64,000 nt of DNA from the NCBI RefSeq assembly GCF_007655135.1, contig NC_045128.1:744001-808000 (forward strand). The letters are read 5' to 3'. Position numbers and translations under genes: made by a program. The notes under the pieces were generated by a model, which had not been told where the DNA came from, searched no databases, and saw only the letters and a program-made list of their open reading frames with translations. This stretch comes from Punica granatum (lineage: Eukaryota > Streptophyta > Magnoliopsida > Myrtales > Lythraceae). Of the stretch, positions 14,716 through 24,211 are shown piece after piece (position 1 is the stretch's first letter; every line of letters starts with the position of its first letter).

Positions 14716-15293
14716 GGTTCACTAGTCAATCGATATTGAAAGTGATCCGATTCGACTCAGTATCATTGGATTTCCCGGGATAAGGACCGAAAAGTGTAAC
14801 ATCTTGACCGCATCTTATACGGATTGGGTTTTGGTTATGACGAGTATTGTAAGGTATATACTGGCCCAACCTCATCAGCTCTCTCGGGTTCACATACACT
14901 TAGCAAGGTCTACTTCGCCTGTCCCCATAGGCATGTGAATCCGGTACGCAACATGACTTGCAAATGATGAAAATTTCAACACGTTAATTTCTATGCACGA
15001 CGCTGGGCAGATTGCTTTTCATTGCTCGAAGAAAGGGTGTGAATTGTTTGACATTGGCATGCATAACATAAGAACAAGAAACGTAAGAAACTATCCCGAG
15101 TTTTTCGCCTTCAAAACTGAGCCCGCCCTGACAGCATAATCGTCAGCATCAGATGCTTCCCTGGACTTGATCTAATCGGACTCATGCTGAAGACTGCTTT
15201 ATGGTACAAGAAACACACCCTTCGTACATCTCCTACCGCTGGTTGCGAGCCGATACCGAGATAACAACTCCTAGGAGGGACATATCACAGCTA
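14716..15293. other. Intergenic region and 3' flank of SOUL pseudogene
   Basis: No open frame of note. From about 15120 to 15293 the sequence matches the 3' flank of the intact SOUL gene (16740-16929), for example CAGCATAATCGTCAGCATCAG against CAGCATAATCATCAGCATCAG. The 3' UTR was therefore part of the duplicated segment. Confidence 0.65.
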
Positions 15294-15936
15294 TTAATCC
15301 AACCCAAACTCTTCGAGCCATATCAGCACTTCGTTTCTCTTCAAGCAAACAACCAACCAACCAACCAATCTTAGGTTTGATTCCGTCCCTCTCGAGAATA
15401 GAACGAAGCTTCCTCTCTTTCTCAAGCACCACATCCTCCACTGGTTTTTAGCTGAACTTCAGCACAGCAGTAATTCCACCCTCAACTTTTCTCAAGCCGA
15501 TTCCTTCATGATTCAATTCAGGTAAAACTGCATGAGTATGTTCCTTTGGCCTTTCGTACTGAACTCGATGTTCACCTAAAACAAAATGCAATCGTATGTA
15601 CTTGTTCATGTATTTCTCAAGAGTAAGAACTATCTGGATCGATATTTTAGACAGTGAATAGACAGGGTTGTCAAATGCCTGGGTGAGGACGGGAGTAGTC
15701 ATGGGTGCGTTTCTCGAGTGGAATTTTTTTCCAAAAGTGTACCTACAATGTTCATATCACATAAGGTAATAGCACAGGTAAGGCGAAGTCACAGTGGAGA
15801 GGAACTGCTGATTATGGTGTCGGGGTTGACGTGCATTACGGAGATCCCCGTGAAAGATCATCAACCCGGGTTTCCAAGGCAGAGGCATGCACTTCAACGC
15901 CATAGTCCATCTCTTAGTGATTTCATAAGGTCCTGT
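15294..15936 (-). pseudogene. Partial, rearranged copy of the neighbouring DUF2358-SOUL gene
   Basis: Read on the minus strand, 15936 to about 15830 matches exon 2 of the gene at 16930-19182 ('KRWTMALKCMPLPWKPG'). It then jumps straight into the intron before exon 6, so exons 3-5 are missing. 15735-15600 matches exon 6 ('MTTPVLTQAFDN', 'IQIVLTLEKYMNK'), and 15530-15370 matches exon 7 ('GLRKVEGGITAVLKFS', stop, 'KPVEDVVLEKERKLRS'). The codon after KFS, glycine in the intact gene, is TAA here. The 'LARYNDPGRTW' end of exon 7 is lost and replaced by a GGTTG-repeat. The last exon ('NEVLIWLEEFGLD', stop at 15294) is intact. The first exon is absent. Together these show a dead tandem duplicate. Confidence 0.88.
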
Positions 15937-16929
15937 CTGTAGAAACTGAATCAGTTGACCAAAGCAAATAATGCTCTCTAATAGGATATTTAAGAGATTT
16001 AGAAATATTATTTGAAGAGTGAAAAGTGTTTTTCCCCGACTTTTAGGGGTAGATAATATTTATCCCGACCTTTAAAAATTTATATGAATCCCCTATTTTA
16101 TGAAAAATATCCACTTTGCCCCCTCCGTTCCGTTCAATTTTCCGGAAAAAAAATGAGTCACGTGTATGGTTTGTGGCATTTTCAAGGTGAAAAAAATAGC
16201 ATTTTACTTATAAGTTCGACAAACCTTTTTTCTTGAGATCTCATTGAAGTTGCCTGACCCCGCTCTTTTTTCTTTTTTTTTAAAGAAAAGAGAAGTCTTT
16301 TTCTTTTTCTTTGGTCTTACAGAAAAAAGAATTTAAAAAAAAAAACTCTGCCATCTAATGATTAATTAATTTGTGCTGTAATTCAATAATTGATCAAGTT
16401 GAAATCCTATCAATCGACAGTTGCACGGATAACATATATAATTGATGATCAGATAATTAACACTTACATATAAATTAATGATGACATTACGTACGTACAT
16501 ACCCATAGTCACATTACGTACGTACGTACCCATGGTCACATCATTATGTAAACCTACAAACTTGGGCACTTGAAAACTAATTAGCTCAAGAACAACGGCG
16601 CTTACGTACTGTGGAATAGTCAGAGACAACAAAAAATTCACTACATTACTGTAAAGGGTGTTCAGTTCAGTGTTATTCTCTGTGCATACAAAAAAGAACA
16701 AGAACAAGAATCATGGCGAACTGTTCCAAGCTTTTCCTTCAAGAATGCTCCTGACAGCATAATCATCAGCATCAGATGTTTCTCGTTTCTCTGGACTTGA
16801 TCTGTAGTATATCACATTTATGCGAAGATCGCTTTATGATACCAAGACACAGCCTTTATACATTTCCCATGGCTGGTATTGACGGACACCGAGATAACAA
16901 CTCCAAAGTGGGACATCTCACGAATTAGC
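15937..16929. other. Intergenic region between SOUL pseudogene and SOUL gene
   Basis: 16440-16605 resembles the 3' flank of the small acidic ORF at 23853 (see findings). It includes a local 27-bp tandem duplication of ATTACGTACGTAC...CCATGGTCAC at about 16483-16540. 16740-16929 is the 3' UTR of the intact SOUL gene. No convincing gene is seen; the 113-residue frame at 16366-16707 is low-complexity and spans these repeats. Confidence 0.5.
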
Positions 16930-19182
16930 TTAATCTAACTTGAAATCTTCGAGCCATATCAGCACTTCGTTCCTCTTCAGCACAAAACACACAACAAACA
17001 GCAAATGTGTCAACTATGCAAATATGTCAACTACTAACAAGAAGAACAAATCCTTTTCTTCTGGAAAAAGTGAAGAGTCCTAGCGCCGAAGACTACTTCT
17101 TGACCCCTACTTAAACAAGTTATTACTTCGAAACAATCCAACAATAACTGCTTTCCATTAGTAAGATCATCGCAGTAGTAGTAAATGTAAATCATATGTA
17201 CCAGCATAAGGCTCCAAGTTCTTCCTGGATCATTGTACCGGGCAAGCAAGCAACCTATCTTAGGTTTGAGCCCATCTCTTTCAAGACTAGACCGAAGCTT
17301 CCTCTCTTTCTTGAGCACCACATCCTCCACTGGTTTTCCACTGAACTTCAGAGCAGCAGCAATTCCACCCTCAACTTTTCTCAAGCTGATTCCCTCTAGA
17401 TTCGGATCAGGTAAGCTGCACAAGTATGTTTTCTTTAGTACTGTACTCAATTCAGGCCTAAGAAAATCCGCAAAGGAATGGCCTCGCTGTACTCGATCTT
17501 ACTTGCTCATGTTTTTGTCAAGAGGAAGAACTATCTGGATCGATACTTTAGACCGTTTGTTGTCAAATGCCTGGGTGAAGACGGGAGTTGTCATCGGTAT
17601 CTTCTCTTGAGAAGAATTTTTTCCGAAAATATACCTACAGTATTCATATCACATAAGGGAATAGCACAGGAAAGGAAGAACCATAAGTGCAAGGAATCGC
17701 TTTTGAGTGAACACACCCGGCGACATCGTTGAACCCTTTTGAACCGGACAGCTTCTCTCCGTCTGTTTCAACCACTATGAAAGGCTCATATTTTCTTACC
17801 TGCAAAATTACTCAAACTTTTGTAATCCCCATGCAACTCCTATACATATAATCAATATCTGACTAAGATCCATGATTGAACTAAAACCATGAACAACTCC
17901 ACAAAACAGCCAAAACCAGAATATGGCTGTCTTCTTTCGAGTCAATTGCAGTGAAGACAAGCACCTCATAATTTGCGGTCCTCTTAAGTATTTGGTACTT
18001 GGGTGTTTCCAAGTCAGGAGTCTTGTATATCCTGAGCTGCATAGAGTACAACTTTGCTCTTCAAGAGGCTCACAGAACTCCGCAATTATGCACATAAATA
18101 AATAAAAAGGCTCGAGTGGCATATAACCAAGAGGAGCCGCTACCTGCTTAAACACATCCCACAGACCTTCCGAGGAGAAGTAATCATTCTTCTGTATGGA
18201 ATCCCAGTAATCCTAAAATTAGCCCAAAAGACGGAACCAGTCACATTTCTATCCATAAAACCCAATTGCATTCAACCCTTCAGCATGTTTGCACAGACCA
18301 CATGACTGCAGAACTTCCCGGTATCGGGGTTGATGCCCATGACGGAGGTCCCAGTGAAGATCAACTCCGGCTTCCATGGCAGTGGCATGAACTTCATCAC
18401 CATAGTCCATCTCGTAGTTATTTCATATGGTCCTGTCTATAGCAACTGCATGATCAGTTGAGCAAGGTAAACGTTTTTCCGTTATTGAAATGGCAACAAA
18501 AGCTGTAGACATGGCGCGCACAAATTATGTCATGAACTTCATGTTCAATCTGGCAAAGGCCTTAAAGTGGTGTAATGATGCAAAGGGAGTCTCATCCAGT
18601 GGCAAGAAAGATTGCAACTTTCCTTTCCCAATTGTCCGAAAGACAAACAAAGATTACAACTTTCCTCCTAAACTTTGATACTAAGAACAACACATACAGG
18701 GCAGGATCAGGAAGTAGAAGCTAAGGCAGGAAGCAGAGACAGACCTGCTTCGCCCAATGCAGATAGAACTGAGGGCTGAAGATGATCTTCAAGAACGCTA
18801 TATTGAACAGATACCAGGCAATTGTGTCATGCTTGGTGATGGGGTCCCTGAACTTCACACGCTCGTCGTACGCCGTCCGGTCGATCCCCTGATCATCAAA
18901 CAGGTGAGGGAGATCGTCGTACAAGAACTCCACCAGCCGGTCCACGTCGACAGGGGGTTTCGCCGGGCTGGGAGCTTGGCCAACCGGGCTCACCCGGAGG
19001 ACCCACTTCAGCTTCTTGTCGGCAGGATTTAGATTTGTGTCGGGCAGGGTCCTCGTTCTGATGGTTCTTGGGGTGCAGGGGCGACGGGAACTGAGGCTGA
19101 GGGGCGGCAGTGGGAGGTGGGTCGGGCCGGCCGAGAGATGGGAAATGGCCATTTCTGGCTGTGGGGCGGCTGGGCTTCGCAT
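16930..19182 (-). CDS. HBP5: DUF2358 + SOUL heme-binding family protein, probably plastidial (HBP5-like)
   Basis: Eight exons on the minus strand: 19182-18745, 18436-18302, 18212-18144, 18036-17965, 17799-17717, 17634-17503, 17415-17202 and 16974-16930. They join in frame to 395 residues. Residues 1 to about 60 are Ser/Pro/Arg-rich and acid-poor, like a chloroplast transit peptide. DUF2358 follows ('RLVEFLYDDLPHLFDDQGID', 'VKFRDPITKHDTIAWYLFNI', 'RWTMVMKFMPLPWKPELIFTG'). The SOUL domain runs from 'YQILKRTANYEVRKYEPF' through 'PMTTPVFTQAFDN', 'GISLRKVEGGIAAALKFSG' and 'LARYNDPGRTW' to the C-terminus 'VLIWLEDFKLD'. Intron 2 has a weak donor (CAT|GTGGTC). This architecture matches Arabidopsis At5g20140. 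SOUL proteins bind tetrapyrroles, and plastid members are thought to take part in heme handling. An upstream second Met (residue 11) is an alternative start. A broken partial copy lies downstream. Confidence 0.9.
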
Positions 19183-19845
19183 GGCCAGAGTTATTGGGTT
19201 TGAGACGAAGGAAAGCGGGAATTGAATCTAAGCCACAAGAAAACCACTGGTCCCGGAATTATGACGTTGCAGTTTACAAATTTCCATTTTCAATTTTTCC
19301 ATGTCTCATGATATCAAATCATCTACATTTTTATGCTATTATAAAATAATAAAACATTTGTTTATTTTTTACTTTTCAAGAACGTCCATTGGCTATAATT
19401 TCTAAAAATCTAGAATAGTTAAATTTAAAAAAAATACAGGAAAATTTGTCAATTCAAGGTCAAACTATTAACCATCTCTACTTACCTTCTCAATTCTCTC
19501 CCAATTTGACCGTCATCTCCATCTCTTAGCAATAATTTTATATCATTTTAATAATTGTATATATCTATATATCTATATCTATATATTAGGCTAGATGAGA
19601 ATTAAAAAGCAAGTGGGCAAATGAAATGTTTTTTTTTTTACCTTTCTTTGACTTTCCTTTGACTATTTATTTAATCTCCAAGTCTTGATTATTTATGTAA
19701 TCACCTCATGTAACTAGTAACTTTATTTTTCACAGTTTGACTCCTCAAATATTGGTATTATTTCATAACTTTTACTACAGCCTTCTCTAGCTTAGCCTGT
19801 TTTTTGATGAATTTTCTTCAAACATGACAATGAAAAATTATAGAT
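19183..19845. other. Intergenic region upstream of the SOUL gene
   Basis: Promoter side of the SOUL gene, then AT-rich DNA with a degenerate (TATC)n tract near 19559-19585. No gene is seen. Confidence 0.45.
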
Positions 19846-19854
19846 TTTAAATTT

Positions 19855-20194
19855 GGAGTTTTTATCTCAAATGTTCCGTAGTTTACCCGTTTTGTCAAAT
19901 CTATTATATTTTTTTGTCAAATATATCTCATAGTTTACTTTTTGTATCAAATCTATCACGGCATTATCTTTTCCGTCGACGTCTAACGGTCGTGCTGACG
20001 TGGCACGTTGAGCAATAGTGGACCCCCCCACTTGCCACGTGAGCGCCACGTCAGCACGGCCGTTAGACGTCGACGGAAAGATAACGTCGGGATAGATTTG
20101 ATGCAAAATGTAAACCATGGGATATAGCTGACAAAAAAAATATGATAGATTTGACAAAACGCGTAAACCATAAACCATTTTAGGTAAAAACCCC
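19855..20194. mobile_element. Mutator-type MITE (palindromic, 340 bp) with perfect 9-bp target duplication
   Basis: Nearly the whole element is an inverted repeat. The left end GGAGTTTTTATCT pairs with the right end GGTAAAAACCCC. TTTTGTCAAATCTAT pairs with its complement near 20140-20160. The centre pairs GTCGACGTCTAACGG with CCGTTAGACGTCGAC. It is flanked by identical 9-bp repeats TTTAAATTT (19846-19854 and 20195-20203). Long terminal inverted repeats and a 9-bp duplication are diagnostic of Mutator-like transposition. No coding capacity. Confidence 0.88.
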
Positions 20195-20203
20195 TTTAAA
20201 TTT

Positions 20204-21590
20204 TACAAAATCAATTTATTTGTCCTAAAATGTTATATTCATCATACTTTTCTATTTCTATGATCTAATAATCACATAGAACATATGAATCCTAAGATTA
20301 CATATTTATTTAGTTAAAAGGTTAAAATACCTTTCAAATATGACAATGATATTTTTTTTCATTATATATTTGTGTCAAGCTACCTTATAAATTTAAAAAG
20401 TATGACATGTCTAAAGACAATATGAATTTTGTTCAATCAAATTATCATACTTATACCCATTTATAAATGCTCTATACTTATTGTTTTTCCTTTTCAATTT
20501 TTTTTTTCATACCGTGATTTCATTATCCACCTTCCGATTAATATTTATTTTTTTAAATAATATTATTCTTAATTCATTGAATGTTTTATCCTCAAATCCA
20601 ATGACATCATTGACAAATTTTATGTATACGTGAAAATATTTCGAGACATGAGTAACAAAGTTCCAGCAATTCCTAGTTTAATATGGGGTGATGCTACCAA
20701 CCATGGCAGAATCTTCCAATTTAATATAGTCTAAATATGAATCGAATATAACTTTCTTATTGATATTAATCGAAGCAACATGCAGCCTTCTTTTCTAGTA
20801 TTATTAATTCATAAATAAGTTCTCAATATAATTTAGAAAACTAATTAATATTTTCTAGGTGAATTCTATACTCAGAAGGTGGAATTAAATAATGAATCAA
20901 TAATTAATAGTTTGCATATAACAACATGTAGAGCGGATACAACGTCAATATCTATAAAGAAAAGTCAGGAGGAAAAGAAACCGCCCGTAAAAAGTATTTA
21001 TAAATATATATATATATATATGCCAATTGTGTATTAGATCTCTATCACTACAGATCATGCTTTTAATTAAAATTTATTCCTTCAATAATTACTTGAAAAT
21101 CATGAGCTTATCACATGGGTCTTGGATATTGTAATAAATTTCTGAAAATTGGATCAAACATGTCATTTCTATTTATCAAACAACAATCCGCGAAATTGCC
21201 GAGGCATTGTCCTAGTAGAAGATTAAATCGTTAGGACAAATATTGAGAAGATGAACACCCCAACAGTAATTGAGGGACCTTCTAGCAAGTCAGTTTACAC
21301 AAAAGTAGCCTTCCCCTAAAACGTTCTTCATTCCACGTCCCACTCTCAGTCGGGACAAGTCCCAAAATAAATTAAAAACCATGCCCTTAAGGATAGCCAT
21401 AAAACTAACTCTACTCGTAATCTCATCTCGCACGACCTCTAAGTCATCCTCTAGAGTAACCTTCCTGAAACCAATAGAACAAGCAAGCTCGACCCCTGAG
21501 ATTACGCCCCCCCAAAGTTTAATACTTACTGTTAAATATATTATTTTTTGAAAGGGTAAGATGGTGTTTGATAAATCAAGCACGTAATTG
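20204..21590. other. AT-rich intergenic DNA
   Basis: No supported gene. A short (AT)n tract is present near 21004-21021. The 97-residue minus-strand frame at 21290-21583 contains 'GVELACSIGFRKVTLEDDLEVV', which is reminiscent of the RNase H-like domain of LINE elements (for example ...A-x-x-LGF-x-x-V-x-x-E-x-D). I cannot support more than a possible LINE relic. Confidence 0.4.
21290..21583 (-). pseudogene. Possible RNase H-like fragment of a LINE or domesticated element
   Basis: The frame contains 'SGVELACSIGFRKVTLEDDLEVVRDEI'-type sequence (quoted in part). It matches the end of the plant non-LTR RNase H pattern, in which a small-residue/Leu stretch is followed by Gly-Phe, Val, Glu and a final Asp. 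The upstream catalytic residues are absent, and no reverse transcriptase is nearby. Only a relic can be proposed. Confidence 0.3.
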
Positions 21591-21600
21591 GTTAGAAAAA

Positions 21601-22190
21601 GAAATGTATAGGAAGAAAGGATGATTATGATGAGAAGATGTTTTGTGAGGAGCGAAGAGTATAAATGAGTGAAAAATGAATTATTTCATTAAGTATGTAT
21701 TTGTTTCAACTTAATCAAATAAGTACATAAAAGTTATTCTCAAATTTAGTTGCAAGAGAAAATGAATTGGAGAAAGATAGAAATATGAGAGATGAGAGTT
21801 AAATTACTTTACCATTGACCCAAAACCAGTTAATGAAAAAACAAAAAAAAATTGATTTAACGAATTAAGTCATTTTTCACTTATTTATACTCTTCACCCC
21901 TCGCAAAACATCTTGTCATCATTATAATTTCTCTCATCTTCCTATACATTTCTTTTCTTAACGAATTAAAATTTTTAAGCACTGAATTAATTTATTAAAT
22001 GTCACCTAAGTCAAGTTTTATTACTTACTCATTAAGTGATTTTTGGCTTAATGATTAAGTAATTTAGACCACCATCTCTCATATTTCTCTTGTTTTCCCA
22101 TTCATTTTTTCTTATAACTAAATTCATAGCTAACTTTTAAGTACTTATTAATTCAGTTAAGTTGAAACAAATACATACTAAGTAATTATG
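21601..22190. repeat. Interleaved inverted repeats (A-B-A'-B'), probable nested MITE
   Basis: Segment A (21601-21690) is the inverted complement of A' (21865-21955); for example AGAGTATAAATGAGTGAAAAATG pairs around 21855-21895. Segment B (about 21690-21815, with GTATGTATTTGTTTCAACTTAA) is the inverted complement of B' (about 22060-22190, with TTAAGTTGAAACAAATACATAC). The order A-B-A'-B' is not a simple hairpin; it suggests two overlapping or nested insertions of one family, or a rearranged foldback element. Confidence 0.65.
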
Positions 22191-22199
22191 TAAACTTGC

Positions 22200-23680
22200 T
22201 AATTAAATAGAAGTGGGCCAAAGTTATAAGGCAAAACTCTTGCAATTTTCCCGTCGGCATAAGGTAATTAGGCATGCAAATTACAAGACTGCAATTAATG
22301 TCTACTTTTGAACATCTCTCTCTTTCCTCTGACTGGACTGGCGAACATTCCCTCACTTATGACATCAAACATTGTATCTTCAATCAAAACCGTACGTGTC
22401 TCACTGACGTAAGTTGTCTTCTCACAGTATATAGCACATGCAATGTAACGCGACTGATCACTAGAGTGTGAAGAGAATATTGTACGTGATATGTATGATG
22501 TTCTATCATGCAAATTTAATTTACAAATACCTAAAACGCACTACAACATAGACACCTATCATAAAAATGAAAATAGAGAAACCCCTCAATCCTGGTCCCG
22601 TCCAGAGTGATATTTCAGTCAAACCTATAGTTTTGATAGAGGCGCTTAATTTGTCGTGCTATAATCCTTTTATTATAAGCTAAGTACATTTGTGTGACAT
22701 ATTGTAATTAATTACTGTTCCAAATTTCAGAATAGTTGATTTAACGGAAATTTTATGCTCCAATCATAAGTTAGTAACTAAAAATACGACTAATACTTGT
22801 CATGACTCATTCGCACCTTTGTCGTCGTATTTACTTTATTCCGTACTTAAGAGGCCGTTTATTGCTATGCACTTCTTGCCCCTATTGTGATCTCAATTAT
22901 TGATCATATGGGAGAATCATCTGTATGCACATCATCGTTTGACAAGATACTTTGCTAATCTCAACTGGTTAATGATGACAGGTCTTGGACGAGTCAGTTC
23001 AATCCGGTCAAATAAATATTTCACAATGGAGAAGTTTGCTAATCTTGTTTGGTTGATGAATCGATCACACTATTGATTTAGGAGTAGAAAATAAGTTGAT
23101 TAATCCTCAAAGTGGTGGACTAAGAATTGGAGGAGTTTTTCTAATCAAATCAACTTAGGTAAAGTAGTAATGAATAGATACAACGGAATTCATCAAAGCA
23201 TGAATTACTAACCAATTGATTGGACCTTCCAACGTCACTGATCAAGTCGGCTTCCTCATCAATTAAAGAATGCCCGCACTCCCAATTACAAACGAAAATA
23301 TTGTTACACAGTACATAAGTACACAGACATATGTATTGTTATATATAAACACTTCACGCCAGCTCACTCTGTCGGCGTACGTCGAACAAGAAACAATTGT
23401 CCATGTGCACTAAATTCCAACCAAGCTCCAAAATATTTATCCCGGTTATATCAATTAATTGATTTATATATGTATAGTGTACCGTGATACATATTTTCCA
23501 ATGAAATTAATTTAAATATTTAGATCATCAGTAACATTTATAGTTTGACAATAAGAGCAGTACTTTTTTATGCATGCTTAGTATTAGTATTTTCAACAAT
23601 AAATCTCTCCATCAATTGATACTTCTATATTCTATGGATATGATATGATATGATCTATATATATAGATAACTGATGATCA
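22200..23680. other. Intergenic DNA without recognised features
   Basis: AT-rich, with no open frame showing domain similarity. Small ATATGATATGAT repeats occur near 23637-23652. Confidence 0.4.
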
Positions 23681-23852
23681 TTACATAATTAACAACTACA
23701 TATTAGTCAAAGATGATACAGTCCTTATATCATTTAGAATTAACATAGTACGTACATACCCGTGGTCACATATCACTAGGTAAACTTACAAAACTGGGCA
23801 TTTAACAGCTATATTAGCTCAAGGACAATCCCTGTCCAAACAGCCGGATAAA

Positions 23853-24041
23853 TCATGCGGCAGGAGCGTAGTCGTAACCCCCATCATCATCGTCGTCGCC
23901 ATCATCTCCATCCGTAGAAGCTGCGGGAGCGTAGTCGTATCCGTCGTCATCATCATCGTCTCCTTCTGCGCGCTGGTGAACGTACCACGAGTCGATGACC
24001 TTCGAAAGGGTAGACATTTTATTTTTAGTTGCTATCTTCAC
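23853..24041 (-). CDS. Small acidic protein, 62 residues, with duplicated Asp-run + GYDYAPAA unit
   Basis: I do not recognise the family. The N-terminus MKIATKNKMSTLSKVIDSWY is basic and amphipathic. It is followed by two copies of an aspartate run ending in the octapeptide GYDYAPAA; the second copy forms the C-terminus. There is no signal peptide or membrane segment. Support for a real gene: a TATATATA box at about 24204-24211 on the same strand, a CAACAACAACAG-type 5' leader at about 24160-24180, and a start codon about 130 bases downstream of the predicted cap site. A second start (M9) is possible. The two tyrosines embedded in acidic context resemble tyrosine-sulfation environments, but without a secretion signal that is speculative. 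The Asp-codon repeat region could also be slippage-prone. Confidence 0.5.
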   Translation of the reverse strand: MKIATKNKMSTLSKVIDSWYVHQRAEGDDDDDDGYDYAPAASTDGDDGDDDDDGGYDYAPAA

Positions 24042-24203
24042 AAGAGAAGAAGACGAAGGAAGGATTTGACTAGGGCTCGCGATGAGAAGTGGTCAAGAGA
24101 GAGAGTTGGAGTCGAGGGTTTTTTCTTTTAGTGATTTTTTTGTAAGGGTTTAATTTGAGCTGCTGCTGTTGTTGTTGTTGGGTTTGAATATTATATGTGT
24201 GTG

Positions 24204-24211
24204 TATATATA
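24204..24211 (-). promoter_or_regulatory. TATA box of the small acidic-protein gene
   Basis: TATATATA about 165 bases upstream of the ATG at 24041. Downstream lies a CAA-repeat leader typical of plant 5' UTRs. The TATA identity is inferred from spacing. Confidence 0.45.

Noticed and set aside
23637..23652. ATATGATATGATATG repeat considered as a CRISPR-like or regulatory array
   Set aside because: Too short and without spacers; this is a plant nuclear sequence, and no CRISPR array is present anywhere in the window.
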